64,000 bases of DNA from Facklamia languida CCUG 37842 (GTDB lineage Bacteria; Bacillota; Bacilli; Lactobacillales; Aerococcaceae). How positions within the stretch are numbered: the stretch's first letter is position 1; every line of letters begins with the position of its first letter. The notes under the pieces were generated by a model. The model worked only from the letters and a program-made list of their open reading frames with translations. It searched no databases and was not told where the DNA came from. Shown here piece after piece: positions 35,260-43,727 of this stretch. The stretch is taken from the NCBI RefSeq assembly GCF_000245795.1, contig NZ_JH601133.1:57993-121992 (forward strand), given 5' to 3'. The translations under genes were made by a program, and so were the position numbers.

Positions 35260-35607
35260 TTAGCCCTCCACTTCAATCTCGGCTGAATCCAGTATGCCTT
35301 GAATGGGTAAATATAATTTACGAACATTGACTTTTACTTTGTCAATTTTTTGAGGACTGACGGCCTTGATTTGGTCAAGGAGATCAAGGGCAACCGTTTC
35401 GATCAGGTCAGCCCGACAAGTCTGAATATAGTCTGCCACCACTTGATAGAAAGTCGCATAGGAGACCGTCTCATCCAAGTCATCCCGACTGATGGACTGG
35501 CTCAGGGTCACCTCCAAGTCAATCGCCAAGCGTTGGCCCAATTTCTTTTCCTCGGGAAAAACGCCAATATGGGAATAAAATTGCATGTTATTTAACTTAA
35601 TCTTCAA
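35260..35607 (-). CDS. folB: Dihydroneopterin aldolase
   Basis: FolB splits dihydroneopterin to the hydroxymethyl pterin and glycolaldehyde. This 115 aa protein has the family block MQFYSHIGVFPEEKKLGQRLAIDL (usual FYxxHGVxxxE pattern, His then Ile here) and SYATFYQVV. The start is a TTG at 35607 with GGAGG about seven bases away. The next ATG (MQFY) would remove a conserved beta-strand. Confidence 0.94.
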   Translation of the reverse strand: MKIKLNNMQFYSHIGVFPEEKKLGQRLAIDLEVTLSQSISRDDLDETVSYATFYQVVADYIQTCRADLIETVALDLLDQIKAVSPQKIDKVKVNVRKLYLPIQGILDSAEIEVEG

Positions 35608-35618
35608 GATTGATCCTC

Positions 35619-36614
35619 CTACTTGGTGCCATAAGCGGGCAAATGAACATCTTCCAGGCGGTCTGCTTGACGAATATGACTCGCGATCAAGGCCGCTACT
35701 GCGTGTTCTTGGCCGACATGAACGCGGACAACCTCAATACCCATAAAGGCCGCTACCGCCGTCAAAGCAGCTGAAGCTTGGTCTCTTAAGGCATAGCCCA
35801 GGGGGTCTGCTGGATCAGTTGGATACCCCGCTTCTTGCAGGGTGTTTTGAATAAAACGTTTGCGGGAAACTCCTAAAAAACAAGTAAAGCCCCATTGGTG
35901 AATCAACTCGGCTTGTTTGACTAGGGCATAATTTTCTTTCTTAGTCAGACCAAAGCCAATTCCTGGGTCAAGCATCAAGCGGTCTCGATGGATACCGGCC
36001 GTCTGGGCACAAGCTAAGGACTTCTCAAAATAAGCTTTCATTAACTCCACCACCTCCATCTCCTGAAAGGCATCCAGTTCAGTTGGACTAAAGACCCCTT
36101 GCCCTCCAAATGAGGGGAAAATCTTAGCTGATGGATGGTCTGGACGCTGAAGGACGGGGTTGGCCATTAAGACCACTCCTACATCCGATTGAGCCAGCAC
36201 TTTGGCCATCTGGGGGTCGCCCAGTAACCCTGTAATATCATTCACCACATCAACCCCCGCTTCTATGGCCGCTTGGGCGACTGGAGCCTTCCAAGTATCA
36301 ATGGAGATAATGGCATCTGTCTCCTGCTTGAGGGCTTGAATGACCGGTAGGACCCGCTGGATTTCTTCTTCCACTTCAACGTAAGTCGATCCAGGACGGG
36401 TTGACTCACCACCAACATCAATCATGCGACAGCCTTGGCTGATTAGGAATTTAGCACGGTCAATGGCCTTCTGGCGATCAAACCACTGCCCCCCATCAGA
36501 GAAAGAGTCGGGTGTGACATTCACTATTCCACAAATGAGCGTCGGGTCTTGATGGCGAATCGTTTGACCCTTAAATCTAAAAATCGGTTCTTGATCCTTT
36601 ATTTCTGTTAACAT
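35619..36614 (-). CDS. folP: Dihydropteroate synthase
   Basis: FolP condenses the pterin pyrophosphate with p-aminobenzoate and is the sulfonamide target. TIM-barrel blocks GIVNVTPDSFSDGG, DVGGESTRPGS, DVVNDITG, DPGIGFGLTKKENY and FLGVSRKRFI are all present. At 331 aa it is longer than the usual 270-280. An extra loop near residues 165-185 (FPSFGGQGVFSPTELDAF) and a C-terminal extension account for this. It is the first gene after the THF riboswitch; AAGGAG precedes the ATG. Confidence 0.96.
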   Translation of the reverse strand: MLTEIKDQEPIFRFKGQTIRHQDPTLICGIVNVTPDSFSDGGQWFDRQKAIDRAKFLISQGCRMIDVGGESTRPGSTYVEVEEEIQRVLPVIQALKQETDAIISIDTWKAPVAQAAIEAGVDVVNDITGLLGDPQMAKVLAQSDVGVVLMANPVLQRPDHPSAKIFPSFGGQGVFSPTELDAFQEMEVVELMKAYFEKSLACAQTAGIHRDRLMLDPGIGFGLTKKENYALVKQAELIHQWGFTCFLGVSRKRFIQNTLQEAGYPTDPADPLGYALRDQASAALTAVAAFMGIEVVRVHVGQEHAVAALIASHIRQADRLEDVHLPAYGTK

Positions 36615-36651
36615 CTGAACTCCTTACCCGGATGTAAAGAAAATTTATCAC

Positions 36652-36679
36652 AAAAAAGAGCACCCTAATCCTAGAGTGC
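36652..36679 (-). terminator. Riboswitch-controlled terminator before folP
   Basis: On the minus strand GCACTCTA pairs with TAGGGTGC, followed by TCTTTTTT. It lies 15-43 bases after the THF aptamer and upstream of folP, so it is the likely expression platform. Confidence 0.85.
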
Positions 36680-36693
36680 CGCCGCAAAGCGTT

Positions 36694-36785
36694 ACAGCGG
36701 AGGCGGTCGTCTATCGCGCACTGCTCGCTTCGTCTTCTAGCTACATCCCATCTAGAAGCACTTAACGTAGACAACCTACTCTGTT
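36694..36785 (-). ncRNA. Tetrahydrofolate (THF) riboswitch
   Basis: On the minus strand the conserved THF aptamer elements occur in order. They are AGAGTAG near the 5' end, CGTTAAGTG, a hairpin around TGGGATGT (CTTCTAGA...TAGCTAGAAG), then ACGAAGCGAG and a closing CCGC. P1 can form from ACAG and CTGT. The riboswitch class senses reduced folates and sits before folate genes in Firmicutes; here it heads folP-folB-folK-folE-folC. A GC-rich segment between aptamer and terminator (CCGCC...GGCGG) could be the antiterminator. Confidence 0.9.
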
Positions 36786-36801
36786 CCTTGATATAAATCC
36801 T

Positions 36802-36830
36802 ATTGTATGCCTTTTAACGATTTAACACAA
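36802..36830 (-). promoter_or_regulatory. Promoter of the folate operon
   Basis: On the minus strand a -35 TTGTGT (36825-36830) and a -10 TACAAT (36802-36807) are separated by 17 bases, about 20 bases upstream of the riboswitch. Confidence 0.65.
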
Positions 36831-36837
36831 TCCCCCT

Positions 36838-36975
36838 CAACCCCTTAGACTCGGATTCAGTCACTAAAGGGACCCACCCTTTCCATGCATGTCGCCCCTT
36901 TGAGTCTTGTCCCACCAGCAGAAGGCCTTAGCCCTTCATACACGCTAGGAAGCTCGCCGGCTGCCTTTTACTGGT
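36838..36975. other. Gene-free spacer with nested inverted repeats
   Basis: AGACTC near 36847 pairs with GAGTCT near 36920, and AAAGGG near 36864 with CCCTTT near 36914. I recognise no known RNA here. It lies between the folate promoter and the uvrB terminator. Confidence 0.35.
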
Positions 36976-36982
36976 TGAATTC

Positions 36983-37008
36983 AAAAAAGCAGCCTACATC
37001 AGCTGCTT
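36983..37008 (-). terminator. Terminator of uvrB
   Basis: A 7-base stem (AAGCAGC with GCTGCTT) is followed on the minus strand by TTTT, immediately after the uvrB stop. Confidence 0.85.
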
Positions 37009-37014
37009 CTTTGA

Positions 37015-39012
37015 TTAATTCAACTTAAAATGGGCCTTTAATTCCATAATAATATCGCGTGTCGTGGCTGCCGCTTCAAAATTCATCTCTTTCGCATATT
37101 CCTTCATCTGCAGGGTCAACCGTTCTAATTCCTCTTGCTTTTGTAAGCGTGATAAGGACTTGAATTGTACCAAAAGATTGTCTTGTTTCTCATCATTCGA
37201 GACACTATGAGTAATGCGAATTAAATCGCGGACATCCTTCTTAATGGTCTTCGGGACAATTCCGTGGGCTTCATTGTAAGCCAGTTGAATCTGGCGACGA
37301 CGGTTGGTCTCATCAATCGCCCGCTGCATGGAGCCCGTGATGGTATCGGCATACATGATGACCTTCCCATTCTCATTCCGAGCAGCCCGTCCTATCGTTT
37401 GGACCAGCGACCGTTCGGACCGGAGGAAGCCTTCCTTATCCGCATCAAGGATGACGACCAAGGAGACTTCTGGCACATCAATCCCCTCCCTTAGGAGGTT
37501 AATTCCTACCAGGACATCGAAGACACCCAGACGTAAGTCGCGAATAATTTCAGTCCGCTCCAGGGTTGCGATATCCGAATGGAGATACTTGACCTTGATA
37601 TCAATTTCCTTGAGATAGTCTGTCAGGTCTTCAGACATCTTCTTGGTCAGGGTCGTAATAAAGACCCGTTCGCCCTTGTCAATCCTCTGATGGATCTCAC
37701 TTACCAGGTCATCAATTTGACCTTGGATGGGTCGGACTTCAACGCTTGGATCCAAGAGACCGGTCGGCCGGATAATCTGTTCAACAATCTGGCCATGGAC
37801 GCGCTCCATCTCATAGGGCCCCGGTGTCGCGGAAATATAAAGGATCTGGTTGACGTGGGATTCAAACTCCGCTAGGGTCAAGGGCCGGTTATCAACAGCG
37901 GATGGCAGGCGAAACCCATACTCAACCAACTGCTCCTTGCGGGCACGGTCCCCATTATACATCCCCCGGATCTGGGGCATGGTGATATGGGATTCATCGG
38001 CGACAATTAAGAAGTCTTCTGGAAAGAAATCCAATAGTGTGTAGGGAGGCTCACCGGGGGCTCGTCCATCCATATGGCGCGAATAATTCTCAATCCCTGA
38101 ACAATACCCCATTTCCAAGAGCATCTCAATATCATAATTGGTCCGCTGCTCCAAGCGCTGGGCCTCGATCAGCTTATGTTCTTGCCGGAGGACTTCCAGT
38201 CGCTCTTCTAATTCTTGCCGGATGGATTCCACTGCCCGCAAGGTTTGTTCCTGGTTGGCCACAAAGTGCGTCGCCGGATAAATGGGAAAATGATCAACAT
38301 CGTTCTTAATCTCTCCGGTTAGGACATCCACTTCCCGAATCCGGTCAATCTCATCCCCAAAGAACTCGACCCGAATGACTTCCTTATCGCGAGAGGCCAG
38401 GAAGATCTCCAGGACATCTCCTCGCGCCCGGAAGGTCCCCCGTTGGAAGTCGATGTCATTCCGGACAAATTGCATCTCCACCAAGCGGGTCATGACTGCT
38501 TCACGGGAGATCTCTTGCCCCTGTCTTAGAGAGAGGACATGTTCACGGTACATGTCAGGATCGACCAAACCATAGATACAGGACACAGAGGCCACGACAA
38601 TCACATCCCGACGCTCTAATAAGGCAGAGGAGGCAGAGTGGCGTAACTTATCGATTTCATCATTGACACTGGATTCCTTCTCAATGTAGGTATCGGAAGC
38701 AGGAACATAGGCTTCAGGTTGATAATAATCATAATAAGAGACAAAATATTCCACCGCATTCTCTGGGAAGAATTCCAACAACTCCGAATAGAGTTGACCT
38801 GCTAGAGTCTTATTATGGGCCAGAACCAGAGTCGGCTTATTTACAGCTTCAATCACCTTGGCGACCGTAAAGGTCTTACCTGTCCCAGTTGCACCCAGCA
38901 GGACCTGTTCTTTTTTGTTGGCATTAATTCCTGCTGCCAAGGCTTCTATGGCCTCCGGTTGGTCCCCTGCCGGTTGGTAGGGAGAAACAACTTTAAATTT
39001 TTTATTTAACAT
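37015..39012 (-). CDS. uvrB: Excinuclease ABC subunit B (UvrB)
   Basis: UvrB is the damage-verifying helicase-like subunit of nucleotide excision repair. Walker [11 protein letters not shown] is at about residues 40-49. The beta-hairpin [12 protein letters not shown], the DESH box ([17 protein letters not shown]), QTIGRAARN and a C-terminal UVR motif ([19 protein letters not shown]) follow in order. At 665 aa it has the standard length. AGGTGG precedes the ATG. I see no LexA-type box upstream, unlike at 25.05 kb. Confidence 0.98.
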   Translation of the reverse strand: MLNKKFKVVSPYQPAGDQPEAIEALAAGINANKKEQVLLGATGTGKTFTVAKVIEAVNKPTLVLAHNKTLAGQLYSELLEFFPENAVEYFVSYYDYYQPEAYVPASDTYIEKESSVNDEIDKLRHSASSALLERRDVIVVASVSCIYGLVDPDMYREHVLSLRQGQEISREAVMTRLVEMQFVRNDIDFQRGTFRARGDVLEIFLASRDKEVIRVEFFGDEIDRIREVDVLTGEIKNDVDHFPIYPATHFVANQEQTLRAVESIRQELEERLEVLRQEHKLIEAQRLEQRTNYDIEMLLEMGYCSGIENYSRHMDGRAPGEPPYTLLDFFPEDFLIVADESHITMPQIRGMYNGDRARKEQLVEYGFRLPSAVDNRPLTLAEFESHVNQILYISATPGPYEMERVHGQIVEQIIRPTGLLDPSVEVRPIQGQIDDLVSEIHQRIDKGERVFITTLTKKMSEDLTDYLKEIDIKVKYLHSDIATLERTEIIRDLRLGVFDVLVGINLLREGIDVPEVSLVVILDADKEGFLRSERSLVQTIGRAARNENGKVIMYADTITGSMQRAIDETNRRRQIQLAYNEAHGIVPKTIKKDVRDLIRITHSVSNDEKQDNLLVQFKSLSRLQKQEELERLTLQMKEYAKEMNFEAAATTRDIIMELKAHFKLN

Positions 39013-39223
39013 CTTACCACCTCTTTGGTCTTACTGGTTAATCTACTTGATTGGGCTACGCGCGTCAAAGAAAAGGCCCTGGGTGATTTTAGGCAGTCTC
39101 TTAGCCAGAATACCCCATTCGCCCTCCACCCTTTTACCCTTCCTTAATCATCAGTGAATGATGATGAATCGAGAGACGAGATCCTTTAGCATTGACATCA
39201 AATGAGCCCCCATAAATTTATCA
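39013..39223. other. Spacer between uvrB and rpsT
   Basis: This divergent intergenic DNA must hold the uvrB promoter, which I could not place with confidence. A small hairpin (ATCATCA-GTGAA-TGATGAT, 39147-39165) is the only structure seen. Confidence 0.4.
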
Positions 39224-39252
39224 TTGCATGTTGGAGTGGACTTCGGTATAAT
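39224..39252 (+). promoter_or_regulatory. Promoter of rpsT
   Basis: A -35 TTGCAT (39224-39229) and a -10 TATAAT (39247-39252) are separated by 17 bases, about 60 bases upstream of the gene. Confidence 0.8.
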
Positions 39253-39312
39253 ATTTTCTGTTGACTAAGCTTCAGGGCTTAGACTATTTTATTTGAAAAG
39301 GGGTGACCATCT

Positions 39313-39573
39313 GTGGCCAATACAACATCAGCATTAAAGCGTGTACGTCAAACTGAAAAGGTAACAAGCCGTAAACGTTCACAAATCTCATCTTTAAGAA
39401 CTGCCATTAAGAAAGTTCGTTTAGCCGTTGAAACCGGTGAAGGAGATGTTCAAGCATTGTACCAAGAGGCAGTTAAAGCCATCGACTCTGCAGCAGGTAA
39501 GGGGCTTATCCACCATAATAAGGCAAGTCGTGACAAGTCTCGCTTAGCAAAATTAATCGCATCCGCTAAATAA
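39313..39573 (+). CDS. rpsT: 30S ribosomal protein S20
   Basis: This 86 aa basic 16S rRNA-binding protein has the family pattern [33 protein letters not shown] and the C-terminal [16 protein letters not shown]. The start is a GTG at 39313 with AAAGGGGTGA upstream. It stands alone with its own promoter and terminator. Confidence 0.97.
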   Translation: MANTTSALKRVRQTEKVTSRKRSQISSLRTAIKKVRLAVETGEGDVQALYQEAVKAIDSAAGKGLIHHNKASRDKSRLAKLIASAK

Positions 39574-39581
39574 AAGATTCA

Positions 39582-39607
39582 AGGCCGGTTGATCCGGCCT
39601 CTTTTTT
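39582..39607 (+). terminator. Terminator of rpsT
   Basis: A GC-rich stem AGGCCGG with CCGGCCT is followed by CTTTTTT. Confidence 0.9.
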
Positions 39608-39616
39608 AGCGGTTTT

Positions 39617-40567
39617 TTATTGGTCCTCTTCGGAATGAATTAAGTCAGACAAGGGCAAGTCCAACATGGTCTTAGCCCCCCGCTCACCTCTTTGATAAGC
39701 TCTGACAGTCGCACGTGCATAGGATAAGAGCAAGTTAGCCTGGAGGAAGGAGCTATCACTCAACTTCAAGTCTACTTCATAGGCTAATTCTTGACCGGGT
39801 CCAACCACCTGCTGGTGGATCAGAGCCCCGGCAGGTGAGGTGTCCTTCTTCAAGGCTTCCATAGAAGCTTGATCAATGAAGTGTACATCCTGATCCCCAA
39901 CTAAGCCAAATTGGGGAAGCCGGTTGAGGGTTTGGTAGATGGCGCTTTCTTGGCCGGAATCTTCCAGGACTAGGTAGATCAACTGGCTGGGAAGTGACGC
40001 TTCCTCTGGCTGCTGGCTTGAATCAGTGACTGTCTCAGCTGAATCGAGGTAGACGGCAGCTACTTGGACTCCCTCCAAGTCTTGAACCAACTGAGACAGT
40101 GCGGGTTGGTAGTTGGCATGATAGAGATAGCGAGTCTTACCTTGGGGTAGAATGGCTTGAGCCAGAATCTGGTTCATCTGATAATAGGCAGGTGCCCAAT
40201 CGACCCCTGTCAAGGCTAAGTGACCATGGTCGCGGGCGACGCCATCCAGCTGGTCTTGTTGGGGCTGGCGAAAGCCCGTGACTTGGATATTATCGACGGT
40301 ATTAAATTGCTTGATGAAGGTCTGCCTTGCTTGCAAGAGGTAGTCGGATGGATCCGTTGCGAGAATCAAACAATCGAGTTGATCGATCGGGTCGTCTAGG
40401 ACATGACGAGGCTGGATCTTTCCTCCTGCCGCTTGTTTAGGTTCTTCCCCCTCAATCACCGAATCACTGAAGACCGTCAGGTCCAGGTCCATAAAGGCAT
40501 CTTCAACTTCTAGCAGGCTGGCTAATAAGCGGGGAGACCCGATGGCTCCAATTTTGATTTTTTGCAT
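39617..40567 (-). CDS. Divergent diaminopimelate dehydrogenase-like protein
   Basis: This 316 aa protein aligns by eye along its length with meso-diaminopimelate D-dehydrogenases. The clearest blocks are FNTVDNIQVTGFRQPQQDQLD, LALTGVDWAPAYYQMNQILAQAILPQGKT and LKLSDSSFLQANLLLSYARATVRAYQRGERGAKTMLDLP. Key positions differ. The nucleotide-binding glycine loop GYGNLGR is replaced by GAIGSPRL, the GWDPG motif reads VDWAPA, and the HGG region reads AGA. It may be an enzyme with altered specificity or a non-catalytic paralogue. It lies 14 bases after holA. Any link with peptidoglycan precursor chemistry is inference. Confidence 0.75.
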   Translation of the reverse strand: MQKIKIGAIGSPRLLASLLEVEDAFMDLDLTVFSDSVIEGEEPKQAAGGKIQPRHVLDDPIDQLDCLILATDPSDYLLQARQTFIKQFNTVDNIQVTGFRQPQQDQLDGVARDHGHLALTGVDWAPAYYQMNQILAQAILPQGKTRYLYHANYQPALSQLVQDLEGVQVAAVYLDSAETVTDSSQQPEEASLPSQLIYLVLEDSGQESAIYQTLNRLPQFGLVGDQDVHFIDQASMEALKKDTSPAGALIHQQVVGPGQELAYEVDLKLSDSSFLQANLLLSYARATVRAYQRGERGAKTMLDLPLSDLIHSEEDQ

Positions 40568-40581
40568 AGACTTTTACTCCT

Positions 40582-41607
40582 TTACTGGTTCATTTGCATA
40601 TAATGGGTCAACATTAAATAGAAATGAGTTTCCTTTTGGCCGACATTGGTCTTCATTTGATAGTCGCGCTCAATCAAGTCCTCATAGAGGTCAGCTAATC
40701 CGGCAAGGGGGATCGCTCGACTCGATCTGGCCGCTAATTTAACCCGGTAGGGGTGCACCCCTAATTGCTGGGCAATGCCATCTTCCATCAAGCCTTGTGC
40801 TTGTAGGAGCTTCACTTGGATGAGCAACCTGAATTGCGAGACCACGAGAGCGTGGAGTTGAACTGGCTCATTCTTCATCAAAAGCAAGTCCTGGTAGATC
40901 TGGACCGACTCCTTAAAGTCGCGCCGCATCATGGCATTGGTCAGTTCAAAGACATTGGACTCCAAGCTTCGGGTCACAAGCTGGCGGACCACTTCCACCG
41001 TGATCGAAGCTCCCCCACTGGCATATTGGATCAGCTTTTGAGCTTCCGCCATGGCTTGGGTTAATTGATAATTCGTCCGCTTTAAGACTTCATCGAGCGC
41101 CTCCCGATTAATGTCTATAGAAGCCGCTCGCAGTGCATCTTGCAGGTGGCGCCGGACCTCTTGGTCACTCCGGGGGGTGACCTGAATATATTGACTATGT
41201 TTTTGGAGAAGTTTGGTCAGGCGTCGCCGTTGATCAATCTTGTCTGCTGGGATGATCAGGACCAAGTGGGTGGCGGGATTGGGATCTTGCAGATAAGCCT
41301 CTAAGCGGGCCTCTTGGTCTTTTGTCAGCTTTTGCTTGGATTGGGGATTGAGAAAATCTAGATTCTCAACTACTACCAGTCGCTGGTCTACAAAAAAGGA
41401 ATAGGCCTGGGCCTCATCCAAGACCTCGTCGATCGACTGTTCATTTAAGTCAAATAGGACACTATCTAATTCCCCAACCTGATCTTCAACTCTTTGGGCC
41501 AGGGCTTGGCGGAAAGTTTGTTGCAGGTACCATTCACTCCCCTGCAAAACATAGACGGGGGCGAGATCCGCCTGGCTTAAAGCCTTGATTGCCGCTTGAT
41601 ATTCCAC
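40582..41607 (-). CDS. holA: DNA polymerase III subunit delta
   Basis: HolA opens the sliding clamp within the clamp-loader complex. This 341 aa protein has the family layout. An N-terminal AAA-like domain lacks Walker residues (APVYVLQGSEWYLQQTFRQAL, VVVENLDFLNPQ). The block KHSQYIQVTPRSDQEVRRHL follows, then the C-terminal collar helices (LDLYEDLIERDYQMKTNVG-like end). The start is a GTG at 41607 with AAGGTGATG upstream; no ATG fits better. Confidence 0.92.
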   Translation of the reverse strand: MEYQAAIKALSQADLAPVYVLQGSEWYLQQTFRQALAQRVEDQVGELDSVLFDLNEQSIDEVLDEAQAYSFFVDQRLVVVENLDFLNPQSKQKLTKDQEARLEAYLQDPNPATHLVLIIPADKIDQRRRLTKLLQKHSQYIQVTPRSDQEVRRHLQDALRAASIDINREALDEVLKRTNYQLTQAMAEAQKLIQYASGGASITVEVVRQLVTRSLESNVFELTNAMMRRDFKESVQIYQDLLLMKNEPVQLHALVVSQFRLLIQVKLLQAQGLMEDGIAQQLGVHPYRVKLAARSSRAIPLAGLADLYEDLIERDYQMKTNVGQKETHFYLMLTHYMQMNQ

Positions 41608-41670
41608 ATCATCACCTTCTTCTTAGTCCTATTCTAGCAGATTTATCTCCTTCTGTAAGCTCGCAACCAT

Positions 41671-41699
41671 TTACACTCGTCCGATCCTTAGGTTATAAT
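41671..41699 (+). promoter_or_regulatory. Promoter of the glutamine amidotransferase-like gene
   Basis: A -35 TTACAC (41671-41676) and a -10 TATAAT (41694-41699) are separated by 17 bases. Confidence 0.75.
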
Positions 41700-41725
41700 G
41701 AGGAACGACAGAAAGGACTGATACA

Positions 41726-42466
41726 ATGCGACCCATAATTGGTATCACAGGAAATCGAACCCCTCTTCAAAATGATCCAAATTATGCCCCCTTTGACACG
41801 ACCTATATCCCCCATGCCTTTGCGACTTCAGTGAAAGCAGCCGGTGGCATTCCAATTATTATCCCCTTAATTAAGGATGAAGACCTGAGTGAGGTGCTCT
41901 CCATTATCGATGGCTTAGTCTTAACAGGGGGTCAGGATATTAACCCCATGCTCTATCAAGAAGAACCTGTCCTTCAGCTAGGCCCCCTTTCACCAGAACG
42001 GGATGAGCACGAAATGGTCCTGATTGAACAAGCCTTGAAAGCCAAAAAACCCATCCTGGGCATCTGCCGAGGGATGCAGCTCTTAAATGTCGTGCTCGGT
42101 GGTTCCCTCTACCAAGACTTGAGCTTATGCCAGGGGATCGAAGTTCAACACGTGCAAAAGTCAGAAGTAGAATGGGTCACCCACTCCATCAAAGTAGCTG
42201 AAGAGTCCATTCTAAGCCAATTCATGAAATCTGGTGACTATGTGAACACCCTCCACCACCAAGCCATTAAAGACCTGGGTCAAGGCCTTAAAGCGACCGC
42301 TTGGTCTAGCGACAATCTGATTGAAGCGGTGGAGGCGGTGGACGTCCACCAAAGCCTTGTCGGCGTTCAATGGCATCCTGAATGTACTTACCACAATAAT
42401 CAAGCCAGCCGCAACCTCTTCAAGAACCTGGTTGACCGAGCAAAGGACTACCAAGCCAATAAATAA
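41726..42466 (+). CDS. Gamma-glutamyl-gamma-aminobutyrate hydrolase family protein (PuuD-like)
   Basis: This 246 aa class I glutamine amidotransferase-like hydrolase shows a full triad. The nucleophile Cys is in GICRGMQLLNVVLGG, His in GVQWHPE, and the following Glu in PEC. The block HTLHHQAIKDLG is typical of the peptidase C26 group. These enzymes cleave gamma-glutamyl amides; the substrate here is unknown. It is a single-gene unit with its own promoter and terminator, and AAAGGA precedes the ATG. Confidence 0.9.
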   Translation: MRPIIGITGNRTPLQNDPNYAPFDTTYIPHAFATSVKAAGGIPIIIPLIKDEDLSEVLSIIDGLVLTGGQDINPMLYQEEPVLQLGPLSPERDEHEMVLIEQALKAKKPILGICRGMQLLNVVLGGSLYQDLSLCQGIEVQHVQKSEVEWVTHSIKVAEESILSQFMKSGDYVNTLHHQAIKDLGQGLKATAWSSDNLIEAVEAVDVHQSLVGVQWHPECTYHNNQASRNLFKNLVDRAKDYQANK

Positions 42467-42473
42467 AAAATGC

Positions 42474-42526
42474 CCCACCTTTGGGCTGGCCATGATACCC
42501 TCATCGCCGCCTCAAGGTGGGTTTTT
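42474..42526 (+). terminator. Terminator shared by the PuuD-like gene and rodA
   Basis: An 8-base stem (CCCACCTT at 42474-42481 with AAGGTGGG at 42514-42521) is followed by TTTTT. On the minus strand a T-rich run follows after GCA, so it may act both ways. Confidence 0.8.
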
Positions 42527-42529
42527 GAA

Positions 42530-43723
42530 TTAAAGGTTAAAGGATTGGTCATTGGAGAAAACATAAGACCGGTGGTGGTAGCGCATCGACAGCATCAAGC
42601 CTACCCCAATCATATTGGATAAGATAGCCGACCCCCCTTGTGAAATAAAGGGTAAAGGTACCCCGGTGATGGGCAACAAGCCAATGGTCATGCCAACATT
42701 CTCTAAGACGTGGAAGAGAATCATGGAGATTACACCACCGGCAATATAGGTATAATATTCATTCTGAGTCTCAAAGCAGGTCTGGACCATCTGATAAATC
42801 AGGATAAAATAAATCAAGAGGACAAAGGAGGCGCCAATAAAGCCAAAATTCTCCCCAATCGTGGTAAAGATAAAGTCCGACTCCCGCACCGGTACGGGCA
42901 CTTCGGATACACCAAAGCCCTTCCCTGCCAACTCACCTGACCCAATCGAAAGGATAGATTGTACCAATTGGTAGCCGTCTCCACTGGTATCTTCAAAAGG
43001 CTCCAACCAGGTCGTGATCCGGCTTAACTGATAAGGCTTGAACCCAATCTTAAAGAGCAAGTCTGGGAAGAAAACAGCCAAGGCAATTAAACCGCCTCCC
43101 ACAATCGTCACAAAGAGAAAGGCCGGTAAAAGAATCTTCCAAGAGACCCCCGACAAGAGAATAGATCCCGCAACTATCGACAGCATGACCAGGTTCGTTC
43201 CTAAGTCATTCTGCAATTGAACAAGCACAAAGACCGGAGCTGCCGCCAAAAGCACCTTGCCAATCAAGATAAAATCACTGCGCAAGGTCCGATCCGTCAC
43301 TTCAGTATTGTGGTGGGTAATAATCCGGGCGAGATAGATAATTAAGGCCGGCTTCATTAACTCCGATGGCTGAAAGGAGAAAGGCCCAATCGAAAACCAA
43401 GACTTGGCCCCTGTCAAAGCAGCCGTCTGCCGGTCGTGGAAGAATAGAACCAGAACGAGGAGCAACAATCCCAGACCATATAGATACTTGGACAACTTCC
43501 AATACTGTTCACTATCGAATTGCATGACCGCAATCACCACTAGCGAGCCCACCGCATACCAGAGGCCCTGGGTCAAGGTGGGACCGATCCCATTTCCTTG
43601 AATGAGGGCGGTCGTTGAATAGACCACCACTATCCCGATCAGCATTAAGATTAGGACCGTTAGGATCAAGCCGTAATCAATGCGGTTGTCATGATAATTG
43701 CTTAAGCGTTTATTTCGGTTCAT
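42530..43723 (-). CDS. rodA: SEDS peptidoglycan glycosyltransferase RodA
   Basis: This 397 aa polytopic membrane protein of the FtsW/RodA family polymerises peptidoglycan during cell elongation. About ten membrane helices are visible. The diagnostic C-terminal block NVGMTIGLLPITGVPLPFISQGGSAILSNM fits RodA rather than FtsW, whose corresponding motif differs. The conserved Asp region (ENFGFIGASF) is present. I use the ATG at 43723, which has GAGGAGTGA upstream; the frame extends five codons further, overlapping the yihY stop. Confidence 0.92.
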   Translation of the reverse strand: MNRNKRLSNYHDNRIDYGLILTVLILMLIGIVVVYSTTALIQGNGIGPTLTQGLWYAVGSLVVIAVMQFDSEQYWKLSKYLYGLGLLLLVLVLFFHDRQTAALTGAKSWFSIGPFSFQPSELMKPALIIYLARIITHHNTEVTDRTLRSDFILIGKVLLAAAPVFVLVQLQNDLGTNLVMLSIVAGSILLSGVSWKILLPAFLFVTIVGGGLIALAVFFPDLLFKIGFKPYQLSRITTWLEPFEDTSGDGYQLVQSILSIGSGELAGKGFGVSEVPVPVRESDFIFTTIGENFGFIGASFVLLIYFILIYQMVQTCFETQNEYYTYIAGGVISMILFHVLENVGMTIGLLPITGVPLPFISQGGSAILSNMIGVGLMLSMRYHHRSYVFSNDQSFNL

Positions 43724-43727
43724 TTCG

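Noticed and set aside
36577..36774. 65-codon minus-strand frame before folP
   Set aside because: It covers the riboswitch and terminator, which explain the sequence better.
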